Assembly: GCA_038030265.1 (NCBI GenBank)
Contig: CM075939.1
Span: forward strand, 37,739,253 to 37,803,252
Direction of reading: 5' to 3'
From: Corythucha ciliata
Taxonomy: Eukaryota; Arthropoda; Insecta; Hemiptera; Tingidae
DNA length: 64,000 nucleotides
Both the position numbers and the translations under genes were made by a program. The notes below the pieces were generated by a model that worked only from the letters and a program-made list of their open reading frames with translations, made no database searches and was not told where the DNA came from. Shown piece by piece: positions 1 to 12,200 of this stretch. Position 1 is the stretch's first letter. Every line of letters starts with the position of its first letter.

Positions 1-770
1 CAAAATTGGCAAATCTGGCTCAAATTCACACAAAAATTATATTCGTGCCTGAAAATGAAAATCGATTGAATTCGGTGCTACAAAAATTGCCAAACTGGTA
101 TTCAAGCTCTACAAAAATGATGAAAATTACTAAATGCGTTCTAGTAAAGGCTTAACTGGCTGTTCACGCACTAAAAGAAAGAAAAACTGACTTAGATGAC
201 CCTAAAAATGGCTAAACTGATGATTCAATCCTTGAAAACGCCTAAACTAATAACTTGAGCCCTAAAAATAGCCAAGCCAGCTATTCACAACCTAAAATTG
301 GATTCAATTGGATTAAAAAATGGTAAAACTGGAACATTATCGCTCCTTGAAAATGGCTGAACTGACAATTCGTGTCCTAAAATTTGCAAATCGAAATCAA
401 TTGGCCCTTAAAATGGGAATAATGTGATGATTCGAGCCACGAAAGTGTCAAAACTGATGATATTCGTGCCCGGAAAATAGAACCATTCACTCCCTAGAAG
501 TAGCAAACCTGACTCAAATGACCCTTAAAAATTGCCAAACTGGCCACTCGCTCTCCTTTAAAATGACTTAGGTAACCGACGATTTGTTAAAAAATAGCCA
601 AAACGCCATGGCAGACTGACACTATTGACGTTCTCAAAAGTGTCCATTCACACCCTACAAATGAAGTAATCGCTAAGGCGAGTAGTGGAAAATGGCTAAA
701 CTGACTATCAGCGCCTATATAAAGTGGCCAAACTGGCTATTCGCATCCTTAATTGGGATTAATTTACTAT
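1..770. repeat. Degenerate tandem repeat, family B
   Basis: The whole stretch is made of imperfect units of about 30-40 bp built around 'CCTAAAAATGG', 'CCAAACTGGC' and 'TATTCG'. Units drift in length and sequence but keep the same order. No coding frame is maintained. The array begins before the window. It resembles the other degenerate arrays here (families A, C, D) in unit size and style, but not in sequence. Confidence 0.6.
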
Positions 771-1060
771 TCCCCGCTCGATAAACGGAGTATTCGTTCT
801 AGCACCGGCAGCGGCGCCGCCGTCTCCTCGTTTCGTTACGATCGAGATGGCATACATTTTAATGATTGGGAGGGGCGAGTGCCCCTTAGCCCTCTTCTTT
901 TCCGTCAGTTATACCTACTGATTGAGGGACCAAAGATGACTAATAGACGTACTCGTGATGTATAGTTCCTTAGTCACAGTATAGGTAAATGACATTTCAA
1001 TGAAAGGTGGCCGGGCGACCTTCCCTTCATGAAATTTCGGTGTTGCCGGCCATTGCATAC

Positions 1061-1316
1061 CTTTCCTGAATGAACAAGTTGCGTAAGATATTTGAGTTGC
1101 CGTCACAAAATCAACCGGTTTCCAGTCCTGAAGAGTGTGTGGGACTGTGCAGGACTGTGGGAGACACACATCAAATTCCTCTGGAGTGAAAGTTTCTGTT
1201 TTATGACCAAATTTGGAGCTTCTGGAGGTAAAATACACGCTAAACCCCAGAATCTCTGAGGGCTCTCTCTCAGAAACATTTCCAGTGTAAGTAGTTAGAT
1301 TCTGGGATGAAATTGT
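1061..1316 (-). CDS. Unassigned open stretch, possible exon
   Basis: The minus strand stays open for about 130 codons just beside the Gypsy remnant. The product holds NLT and NVS glycosylation-type sites and several cysteines (C-LPQSC, ATCSF). A splice donor (AAAG|gtatgc) lies at about 1,061, so this could be one exon of a secreted or surface protein. I recognise no family. It could also be a chance ORF or an unknown part of a mobile element. Confidence 0.22.
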
Positions 1317-1336
1317 CAATTTACAGGTCAGTCTGG

Positions 1337-1977
1337 TTAAAAAAAAGATTGGCGGTTAGCTCCGGATTTTCCGACAAAAATGGTCATATGTGTAGAGAAA
1401 AGTCTATTTCTGAAAGACAATTTCATGATTTTCCCCATGATGAGGCCCAGAAACCCTTTAATTTCTTTTGTGGTTTTCGGTATTGGGTAGTCTGTGATAG
1501 CTTTTATTTTGTCTTTATTTGGTTTAACACTTTCCGGTGTTACGACCCGGAAAGCCACTTCTTTTCTTAAAAATTCCGTTTTGTCTAATTGAACTTTCAT
1601 ATTGGCTCCCCTTAACCTTTAAAAGATTTCTCTCGTTAGCCTGACCAAGTGTTCCTGCAAGCTAGTGCCGTAACTTATGATGTCATCCATGAACACTAGA
1701 CAAGATTTGTTTTGTATTCCTCTTAGAATGTCGTCCATGACCCTTTGAAAGCTAGGAGGTGCTCCCTTCAAACCAAAGGGCATCCTCAAGTACTCATAAT
1801 GGCCCTGCTCCGTGCTGAAGGCCGTTTTTTCAATGCTGTCTCCTCATGCATTTCAATCTGATGAAACCCGGAAACTAAATCTATCGTAGTGAAATACTGG
1901 CTTTTACCTAATTTGTCCACAATATCTGTGATATCTGGAAGAGGATTTGCAAACAGGTTTACGGCGCGCTGCACCAC
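1337..1977 (-). pseudogene. Ty3/Gypsy reverse transcriptase fragment
   Basis: Minus-strand translation gives pieces of a Gypsy-type reverse transcriptase in order. An N-terminal palm segment (NPLPDITDI, then YFTTIDL and GFHQIEMH) lies near 1,830-1,970. Downstream come MDD-type catalytic-site sequence and a C-terminal segment (KVQLDKTEFL, KDYPIPKT-like, EIKGFLGL) near 1,440-1,600. The pieces sit in different frames, with stops between them and a missing stretch, so this is a dead fragment. RNase H and integrase are absent: sequence below about 1,335 is unrelated. It differs in sequence from the Gypsy element at 40.7-48.7 kb, so it represents another lineage. Confidence 0.85.
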
Positions 1978-2202
1978 TAAAAATATTTGCGAATGGTATC
2001 TGTTTGCAAACGTTTACAATTCTGTTTTCCGCTGACGTTACATCCCGTGGCGTCTGTTGCCGGCGCGCGGCAACTGACGAAAAATGTCAACGAAACAAAA
2101 CAACTCCACAGAAGACTGTGGTACGCCAAATGGCCGAGTTTTACTGGATTGGGACCATTCAAACCCATATTTGAATGGTCTCAAGAAAAGTTCACGGGCT
2201 AG

Positions 2203-3138
2203 GCCCTTTTCAAAGGCTATGTTTTGGAGTTAAGCTCATTCGAGCATTTGGCTCGGAGGAGGTAAGAGTGCCGACGTCATTGACTCAATGCTTCTTCCTA
2301 GGGTAACCATGAGTGGGGTCGAAATTTCCTTCGACGACTAAACATGATGGACTAATAAAGGTCCCTTTCACCTTCCACTCCCCCCAGGTTTCCACAGAGC
2401 CGTGGAAGTAGGTCCTGCTGAAGTTGTCACTTAGGCTGAAAATCTGCATTTACTATCGCAAAATGTAATTTTGACGCAATAAAAGATTTGTTGCTAATTT
2501 TTAAGTTGAAATTACAAGAAAATAAACCGGTTAATCTTTCCCAAATCAAACAGTCGTGCGGGGAATAGTCTATGCTACTTGGGGTCATACAGGTGATTGC
2601 CTATCTTCACTTCTGGTTCAAATCCAAGTAATCAGCAGACAAAAATAGGTCTGAGTCAGTTTTTTGGAGTATATTCGGTAATAATGTCCAGTTATTGGGT
2701 TCTCCAACTGTTCCATGGGATAGTTGGAACACAAATTTTCGGTACTCATTCTGTTTTTCATTTTACAGAATTTATCAAGTGGTCATGTACTTTGGTCTCG
2801 GAGTCATCATATTCTTCCTTTTCAACAAAGCGTCTCAGATATACTTTTATAGTCAAGCAGCCAAACTCTACAAGAAGAATTTAATTGCCATCAACGTCGC
2901 CATACATGGTTTGGAGGATGAAGAGATGAAAGACGACGCTCAGTGGGCAAAGTACGTGAAAGAACACTGGGCGCAGTGGCGACTCCGTACGAAAAAGAGG
3001 AAAAGAATAAAGGGCAGTGGCATAATTTGGGGCGATATATTGAGGAGTGATTTTTCTTCAACAACGGCCGTCTCAAGTACTAATCACACGCATAGTGGGA
3101 TTCTGACAACAAAATTGAAACGTTTGATGTTCACGTAG
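2203..3138 (+). CDS. Unidentified membrane protein, 3' exons
   Basis: The last exon (2769-3138) follows a clear acceptor (tttttcattttacag) and runs 122 codons to a stop. It begins with one hydrophobic helix (VVMYFGLGVIIFFLF), followed by a mixed-charge cytoplasmic-type tail rich in K and R (around RTKKRKR) and a Ser/Thr-rich end. A possible preceding exon (2203-2261, donor AG|gtaagag) joins it in phase: it ends with two bases of an Arg codon and the next exon supplies the third. The gene converges on CFAP58, with the two stop codons about 140 bp apart. I do not recognise the family. The start and earlier exons were not found and may lie outside the window. The last exon is more secure than the earlier one. 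Confidence 0.45.
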
Positions 3139-3228
3139 GGAAATTCCTAGAAGCCAATTTATGAAACATTCTTGTATATTTTTTAATGAATAATACAAAA
3201 TAATTTTGGCAATTAATTATTTTATGAC

Positions 3229-3234
3229 TTTATT
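3229..3234 (-). other. Poly(A) signal of CFAP58
   Basis: An AATAAA hexamer on the minus strand lies about 45 bp after the CFAP58 stop codon, a usual distance. Confidence 0.6.
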
Positions 3235-3279
3235 ACATTTTGTGATCCAGTGCTTTTTACATCACTCGTTTCATTTTTT

Positions 3280-6200
3280 TCACTTATCACCACCGGCTTT
3301 CATTGCGAAACCACCTCCATAAGCAGAACGCGGTGGAGTCTCAAGATTTTCCACAGGCTGAAAACCTTTTATTTTCATTCGATCGTGTTGCAGTTTCTAG
3401 ATTAACAGTGAGAAAATAAATACGGTGTTGTAGGAAGGAGGGGGGGTCTTATCATGTTTACTGACAATTTCGTAGTATTGCTTTTTGGTTTCGTTCAACT
3501 GTTTTGTCAGTTGGTCCACTTTAAACTTGTAATCGAGAAGTTCACCTTCATAAGCAGCAACTTCGGCGGAAAAAATCTGAAAACCAGACACTTAGTTCAA
3601 GACAAGTTTGTAATTCGGGAGAAGCCTCGCTTTCCTTCCGTTTTCTTTTTTCGACCGTTTTGCCTTTTTCTATTATGACGAAACGAGGAAATAAATCATC
3701 CCCTTTCCCCTAATCGCAACCCACTCACACTTACCTATCCGTAGACCCGCTTTTTTGTATTCAAATACAAACATTTCGTATTAAAAATGCCTTTTGTAAG
3801 AGGACGCATAGTTTTAGAATATAAAGAAGGCGGATTGAAACCAACTTATTAAAAATCCTTCATCGTAGCCCTAGCATTGTCAGTTAGAGTTATGGCACCT
3901 CATTTTTGTGGAAGCAGGCGCATTTGCTTTACTTTTTGTGTGAATATGCTTAGAAAGTCCCGGCCAGGATGTTTCCCCCCCTCAAGTCTTGCACATCCAA
4001 TTGCTCAATAATAAAATTGTAAATAATTAGATTTTCTTTGAAACAAACCCTGTTCTCATCGTTTTTTTGCTGCAAAGCCTTTCTCATGTCTTCAATCTGT
4101 TGAAAAGCCTCCTGTCCGGGAAGATTTTCCATAGATTTTTTCATTTTGGTATAGACTGCCTCGAGATCATTGAATCTAACAAAAATTCACGTGACAAGGC
4201 AGCAACATAATTGAGATGGGAAATTTTCGACTGCTACCTCTCTTTTTCGACTGATCGTATTTCCGATACTTTGAACAACTTTTTTTGAAGCAAGTTGACC
4301 TTGTCAATCAGTTCCCTTTTACTTGGATCGGTTCGCTGAAAATATTTTATTGATTGAAATGTTTTAAATTATTCCAATAACTATAATTCTCACCTCTAAA
4401 ATCCTCCACCTGTGGAAATTGATAGGAGTCTCCATTTCTTCTTGAAGGGCGTGACATTTTTGTCTCTCCTCCGTCAGATCCCGGTTCAACAGGTAGATTT
4501 CATGGCGAAGATCCGCCATATTCTTATAATTTTTCAGGAGAATTTCTTTTTCAGCCCTAAAAAGATAAAATGGGAGTGAATTTATTCGTTATCAACACCA
4601 ATTTTTGCACATGTAAACTCAGTTCGGGTACCTCAATTTTTTTATTTCTATCTTGAGCAGTCGTATGTCTTCGAGCCGCTCTTTGTACTGATTCTCACCC
4701 TGCCGAAGAATGTGATCCATGAGGTTCACCTTTTCATAGACTAGACCGAGCTCAATAATACGGCGATCCAACTGAGTTTTGAGCGTGCCCAAGTCTTGTT
4801 GAGCCTGAAACAAAGAGAGTGTTAAACGCCTGCTAGGCGTAAATGATGCGAAGAGATTGAATCGTCATGCGCGGCAAACTCTGGTGAGGGGGATTACTTG
4901 TTACTTTTATGCGTTTAGATCTTGAAGTGGAAATGGCTGGGAGGGTTCTGCCTATCAGAATTGAGGGAACATCCCATTTTTGCGGGTCAGTGCCAGGAGT
5001 ATTCCTTTTTCTCGGAAATTTATCACCGTATCTTGTAAAGTTACGGATATTCGTCAGCCTTTGTGGGCAACCGGCTAGCCCGGTTTCCGCGGCCAATAGA
5101 AATAAAAGGAACAAAACTTGCGACAAAGCGAAGATAAAGATCAGAAACTTGATGAAACTTGAGAAAGATGAAATTTCGCAGCTATTCATCAAGATATGGT
5201 GCCGTCTGACCTCCGGTGCTTTGCACGCTATAAAAAAAATTGCAATTTTAAATTGAACTTGCAATTTCGAGGAAATTATGAACCGAAACTTTCAATCCCT
5301 GCTGTTCATCCCAGCAAACAAGCAGTTTCACCAGAAAATTGCTCTTCACTGGCTATTTAGGCGTCAAATCTCGGCTCTTTGGCCACTACATGCAATTATG
5401 CCTGCTATTTAGAACCGCGAGTGGCAATTTAACGGAAATTGAACGCCAAAAACTTGAAATTTCGCTGATATTTAGCTAGAAATTCTGTGGTGGCCGGATA
5501 TTTTGTTTATAATGACAATGACAGACTACTCAAAGTAATAAAAACGTACAAGCGCTAATTCTGGGATAAAGTGTAGACAAGCACTAAATTCAGGGCCCAA
5601 AAAGAGAAAAATGACTAATTCGTGGCTAAGATTGAGGAAAAGCACTCATATCGTTCGTTAATCGTGGCTAAAATTAGGTAAAATCGCTCATCCGTGATTA
5701 CAATGGATAAAAAGTGCTAATTCACGGTTGAAAGTTGAAAAAACACCTCATTCGCTAAAATTTAGATAATTGCTAATTCGGGGTTCCTATTGAGTAAACT
5801 TCGCGGAAAATTAGAATAACCCAACACTCGAGGAAAAAATTTAGAAAAATTCATGCATAGTTTAGGAGATATGTGAAAATATTCCGCGGTTTTTCGATTG
5901 CTACGAAAGTAGCACAGATCTTTCGAAGCTACAAACTTGGATCTTGACTACTGATGGTACTGGTCGTAACAACATATTTAAAAAATTAGAACTAGCCGTT
6001 TAATTGCGATTTTATTGTTCTTATTGACTGGGCTAACTAGAAGCGAGAAAAAAAAAGTATCATGACCCATATTTGCCACCATTGGCATTGGTATTGGCTA
6101 TTGGCGAGGCCAATAGAGTATTTTTAAAATGAAATGCACTACAAAAGAGCTATTTCACCTTTAATATTGAGAAAAACGTGAATTCATCAGGTTAGACCTG

Positions 6201-9200
6201 ATTCAAGTTGAGAAAAATCGCCTATTCGCGGCTAGAAGTGGAAAAAACATGCTCATTTGCGGCAAAAGTTGGGAAAGCGCTGTATGTATAGACCGAGAGC
6301 TGGTGACAGTCCCATTCAACCGGAAGAACATAGTCCTGAAACTTGTCTCATTTGACAGGTTTTGTGGAGCTGAATACGAATGTGAGTGCCTGCCAGCGCC
6401 AGGTGGCCAGTCAATTTCTTCAAATTTAATTAATTAACTGCGAATGAACTGAGTCATGTAAAGCTGACCTTAGTTGGCGAGTTTTATGGAGCGTTTGCCC
6501 TTAGCAGCAATCAAATTCTCCGAATTTGGGACGTGAATTAACCGGAACAATTTAGTCATGTAACTGGTCTCATTTGACAGGTTTAATAGGAATATGAGTG
6601 TCTCTCGGCGTCTGTATGGGGAATTTTCCCTCGATAGCCAGTTAAATTCCCTAAATTTGGAACATGAATTAGATGAAAGAAAATAGTCTTATAACATGGC
6701 TCAATTAATTGAATTTACTCTCCCCTCGCCGCACTACCCTAGTCACAACTGTGAATTCAAGGGAGTGGGGAGGCTGAAAATAAATAAATTTATCTTGAAA
6801 TTAACTACAATTTATTGTTTACTTGTTTTGAGTTCCGCGAAAAATTTTCTCCCCAAGTGGGCTTCGGACCCACGACCTCCTGGTTTCGCAGCAGGCGCTC
6901 TAACCAACTGAGCTACCCGGGAGTCCACGCAATGAGCGAATGCACCAACTAACTTAGTTGGTTAGAGCACCTGCCGCGAAACCAGGAGGTCGTGGGTTCG
7001 AAGCCCACTCAGGAGAACAATTTTTCCTTGGAACTCAAAACAAGTAAAAAAAAAAAAAGGTAAGTATTTAATTTAAAGATTGATTTCTTTATTTTCAGCC
7101 TCCCCACTCCCCCTCGAATTCACAGTTGTGACTAGGGTAGTGCGGTGAGGGGGGAGTCATCCCATAATTGTCCGTAGATAGGGTCTTCTAAATTCAATTA
7201 ATTCACTAATTGTCGGACATGTAAAGAAAAAGTGACATGGCTCATTCAGTAGGCTATTGGAGCTGAATGCGGATACGAGTGTCTGCCGGGGGCGTTCGCC
7301 CTCAGCGGTAAAATCCCCGAGTTTGTGGCATGAAGCTAACTGCTAGAACGTAATAATGAAAATGGTCTCATTCGATAGTTTTTTTTTTTGAGCTGAATAC
7401 GAATATTTCCGCCTGCCAGCCATGTGCCTTCGAAAACTTGATTCGCTGCCGAGGGCCAACGCCCCTGGCAGTTGCCCACCGACGCTCATATTCGTATTGA
7501 GCTCCACAATACCCGTCAAATGAGATAAGTCAAATGGTCAAGTTCATCCTGTTTATTCATGACCCTTTAGGTAATTTAACTGGACGCCAATGAGGGCAAA
7601 TGCCCCATGCAGACGCTCATATCCTCATTCAGCTCCAAAAACCTACTGAGTGAGTCAAGTTACAAGACTACGTTCTTTCGGCTAATTCGTTTTCCAAATT
7701 GAGGGAAATTGACTAGCCGCAGAGGGCAAATGCCCCAAGCAGATGCCGGCAGACGATCATATTCGTGTTCAGCCCCGCAAATCAATGGAAATGGAACAAG
7801 TTTCATGACTATGTTCTTCCGATTGAATGGGACTGTCACCAGCTCTCGAACTAATATTTCTTAGGCTTAAATGGAGAAAAACGCTATAATTAATTCTTGA
7901 ATAGAGAAAAATAGCGATAATTCGCGGCTACAAGCGAGAAAAAACGCGGATTCCCGTCAAAATTGATAAAAAGAGCCAATTCGCGGCATAAATTAAGAAA
8001 AAGCGTTAGTTCGCTGTTAAATGGGAGATAAAGCCATAACTTAACGTTACGTTAAAATAAAACATGAGTGGCCTCATTGAGATTTCCACCCTACGCCTTG
8101 ATAGGCCTCTGCGGACAACTATGTCAGCTTCCACAAGCCATACGGCCACGCACTGATGATGGACAGTGGCGAGGCAGTGGATGCTGGCCTAGCGTCGGAG
8201 CTACTCGCAACCCTTCAACAACGCAGTAACAGGCAAGAAAAAACACCAATAACTCGTGGTTTTCGGGGGGGGGGAGGGGCAATAGGGTGGGTTCCTGCAG
8301 GAAGGGGTTGATGGCTCGGAGGAAGTTGACCCGTGATGACCTAAACGTCGATGCAAGAGTTCCGCCATTGAATAAAAGAAATGGTCAACGAGAATTGGTC
8401 CGGGATACTTCCCTCACAGGTCCGTGGTCCGTTTCCACCATACAAGCAGTCACGTCAGAATCAAGGGTGCCTACACTGCCATGTGGGAGAGGACAGGGGG
8501 ATGACTGACTTTGGGGACCGAAAGGTCTTTGATCGCCCCTACACAGAGAAGTGAACTAGAATGTAGGCCCGAAAAACTGCAACAGCATTTTTAAAACGAT
8601 AACACATTGTTTTTTACCGCTGTTGCATTCCTGTAACCGGTTTTCCACTCAGTTAAATGTATTGTTGCTGCTGAAGATCGCTAGATAGTTCAGAAAACCG
8701 ATAAGGTGAATTATAGTCAATTTTGAGAGGGATGAAAAAACATCCCATCGTTTTTGATACGATGAGAAAGACCTCAACACTGGAACCAGCAATGTGAAAC
8801 AGCAGCATATAGCTGCTTCGATAGACTCATTGTGAGAATCTAATCGAGGAACTATGCCCTCAATAGCCTGTCCATCAAGGGGGCAGTCATTCAGCTGAAC
8901 TGCAGCGATAACAAAACCAGGAAATTGGCACTCTTCCCTTAATGACGGTGAGGCAAATCACCGGCCTGGGGGTTTTCAATTTAAACTTACCTTATCATTT
9001 CGCTTCTTTAAATCGTTTATCAACTCCTCGGAGTTGATCATGCTTCGCTGGGCTTCGGCTCTTTCTTTCTCTTTTTTCTCCAATAAGTATTTCATGTCTT
9101 TCATTTCACTTGAAACTCGTTTTGCGTTGAAATTAGCGGCGTCCACTTCGGCTTTCAGTTTTCTTGAAGCTTTGAAAATAAGTAAACGAAAATAAGATGA

Positions 9201-12200
9201 GAAGCGCAAGTAAGGGGAAAGTTGCACGTCAATACGTGAATTACCAGTCCATTTATGAAATTATTATAGTTTGTACGTTTTTATACAAAAATGATGAATT
9301 ATTTACCGATTTCAACTCTCATTAACTGAGCATCCTTGGAAGTCACTTCTTCTTTGAGCTGTTCTATTTGGGTCGAAATCACTCGTGTTTTCTGATTTTG
9401 TTCCTTCAGTAAATACTGTTTCATTTTTAAACAAAGGACACCAGAGAGTTTGAGATGCTGAGTGATGGTGGGTGGGTGGTCAAGGGGGGGATTCACAGGA
9501 AAACACAAACCCGAGTTTCTTGTAACATGGAGTATTGACTGTTTTTCTCCGCCCAAACTGTCTCCATCAAGTTTCTGTCTTTTTTCAGTTTAAGATCTTT
9601 AGTTGACACAAGTTTACGAAGTGCCACCAATTGTACTTTGTATGCTTTGGCAATCTCGCGAACTTCGTCCATTTTAGAGAGCATTTGCCTTTTCTCGTTG
9701 GTCAACCTAAATATATATATTTTCGTAGCGATGGGTGGATGGAGGGAGACATTATGGAGAGGATATTAAAAATAGAAATACATTTCATTTGAATACATAA
9801 ACGAGAAAGAAAAATGGACACGACGGCGATGGAAGAGAATTGTTGGGTGGATAGGAAGATTTGAATTATTCAAATGAGACGTAAAACCAAAAACTCTCGT
9901 TAAATTACCTATGCAAAGTACCCTTTCATCTTTTCTTTTCACCCCGGGACTGATGAATAGTTAAGGCCTCCCCTCTCACTCTTTTCTTCATCATTCCAGG
10001 TCTGAGCACCTTCTTGAGCTCCATTTACCCTTTTTTTCTTTCTCTCATCATCACTGCCTAAGCGCTTTACTTGCCCCACCCCCACACCACATTTTTTTTT
10101 TTCAACTTTCAACCCTCATGTTGTTTTTTTAAGTGATTAAAAGCATTTTTCTTGCTCAATGTACAAAGCTCCCCTCTTCCAACTTTTATACCTGGATTTT
10201 TCACGCTTGAAAATCTCTACGCCTTTGGTTTGTGTACGAATATCACTACGGAGTTGATTAATTGTCGCCTCCATGGCTTGAAGAGCACTTGTTTGGCTCT
10301 GCAGTTGTTTCACGTACATGTTATTGACGTCTGTGAAGAATGAAAGTATTATTTTTTTATTTACTCTATATAGGACGGATATTGTTTACTGATTGTTTTC
10401 ATCATGCTGTCCGCAACCATTTGTTTTTCAAGAATGAGTTTCTCGACCTTTTTTTCACAGTCGACAAGTTTCTTGTCGCGAAGCGTTAGGTTTCTCTCGA
10501 GGAGCAACACCTCCGCCTCCAATTGCTGCTTAATCAAAGCTACCGTTCCCTTGTCGTCTTTTGACGCCACTTTAATTGCAGCGGCGTCCTTGACTCGCGA
10601 GGCTCGAGCTTGTTCAACGAGCTTACGGAGCCTGAACAGTTCCTCCTCTTGAAACTACAAAAAAAAAAAAAAAAAAAAAAAAAAAGGAGGGAGGAATTTA
10701 AATTTCAACGGTGAACTGAGGGTGAGCAAGCAGTTTCAAGCATACTTTGAACTGAGCGTGAGTTTGTTCGTAAGCTGTACCGACTTGTGTGAGTTTATTT
10801 TTCAAGAAGTATATTTTCTCTCTGAGCATCGCTTCAGTCTCTTCGTATTCCTCATTTTCATTGTACAGCTCATCCAATCCAACCTTTTACCGCGTAATGC
10901 CCCGGAGGATTTCGAATTAATTAAAAAAAAGCATGTAGAAAAACAAAGAGAAACTTGATGAAGGGCAAAGAGAGACTTACAGCAAGTTCATAATTGGTGT
11001 TCTTGTGTTTACCCAACTCTTCAACGCATTTCTGGTACAGCTCGTACAACGTTTCATACTCGGTATTCACTTGCGCCACGTGAGCTTTCAAGTCAGCCAA
11101 GTCTTTCTGGGCGTTTTTAGCCGCTTTTGTAAGTTCAGAGTTTTCATCAATTTTTTCCTGAGCATTCCTTGATGAGTAAATCCTCCCACATACAAACGCC
11201 TTAATATTACCGTGAGTTCAGACTTCAATTCCTCTAAGCTTGTTTTGGCGTTCTCATATAAAAAGGCGAACTCTTCCTTCTCTTTACTCGCCTCCTCAGC
11301 GGCCGCCTCCGCTTGCGCTATAAGCTTTTTAACGCGTTCTTTTTCTTTTATAAATCCTTCGCGAGTTTTTCCAATGACGTTGAGGCTGTTAAATGATGGT
11401 TAAAAAGAAATAAAAAGCGGTAAAATTCCATTATCTACTAGGAAAGTAAAGTACGACGGTACAACACGAGATGGAAACCACTTTTCACTATACACCGGGG
11501 GGATTTTACCGAATGACGCTTCACACACTCTAAACCATTCATACCATTACTTGGAACGAAATGGAATTTAAAACCCACAGAAGGCCCTAAACCCTTTTCC
11601 CACTCAATCAGAAGTTTTAAAAGCGCTTTTTACTGACTAGAAAATACTCTCACAATAACGTCGTACATTTCTAATGGTGTCACTAGTCTTTCATGCAAAT
11701 TGTAAAGCGTAATAAGAGACTGCAACCTCTAATTATACAGACATGAACAATTTCGCAAGTTGTACTTCATTCCGAGTACCGTAGGCGTAATTTTTCACTT
11801 CCGATACTCAGTTGCTAGGTCGCCTGTGATCAGAGGGCCACCGGCTTGAAAAATTCGTTGATGCTTTGTTAAAAATGGATTTTAACTAAAAAACAGGGTC
11901 TTGAATGATCACTCTTTAGCACAAATTGAAGCAAATTTTTAGTGCAAGTTATGCGCCAACCCGCACAACTGATAGGTCTTAGGAGCTAGGACAAAACTTC
12001 TTTTAAGGCGAACAAAATTACTGTAGCGTTATTTTTTGTCGGTCGAAACGGTATCACTCACGTCACGAGATAAATATTCTTTCAAAAATTGCTAGAGATA
12101 AAAAACACAGAATCGATGAGAAAGATCTTTCTTTTTGTTTGAATCTATTGGACAAATTATTTCGCACGGGTACAGACGTGCCGTTTCACCGACCGACAAC

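Larger units (their letters stand above)
6718..7157. repeat. 440-bp palindrome with tRNA-like arms
   Basis: The outer arms (about 95 bp) are reverse complements: 'CCGCACTACCCTAGTCACAA' on the left matches its complement on the right, as does 'GGGGAGGCTGAAAATAAA'. Inside each arm is 'TTACTTGTTTTGAGTTCC' and then a tRNA-like sequence, minus on the left and plus on the right. The turn near 6,948-6,964 is itself a short palindrome (CCAACTAA / TTAGTTGG). The unit sits inside the foldback element and is probably a separate insertion. Confidence 0.8.
6293..7849. mobile_element. Foldback-type element with tandem units in its arms
   Basis: The ends are inverted copies: GAGAGCTGGTGACAGTCCCA at the left reappears inverted at the right edge. 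Each arm is built from tandem units of about 110-130 bp. The units carry 'GTCTCATTTGACAGG', 'GGAGCTGAATACGAATATGAG', a 'CTGCC' block, 'GGGGCATTTGCCCTC', 'AAATTCCCTCAATTTGG' and an 'AAC(A/C)TAGTCATG' block. About five units run forward (6,293-6,690 and 7,170-7,430) and three run inverted (7,430-7,849). The left arm is interrupted by a separate palindrome (6,718-7,157). This resembles Drosophila FB elements in architecture, not in sequence. No transposase is present. Confidence 0.75.

Noticed and set aside
1307..1570. 87-codon plus-strand ORF
   Set aside because: Antisense shadow of the Gypsy reverse transcriptase fragment.
4833..5264. 143-codon minus-strand ORF next to a CFAP58 exon
   Set aside because: It lies in the intron after the exon 4632-4804 acceptor; the CFAP58 frame continues instead at 8,991, matching the family.
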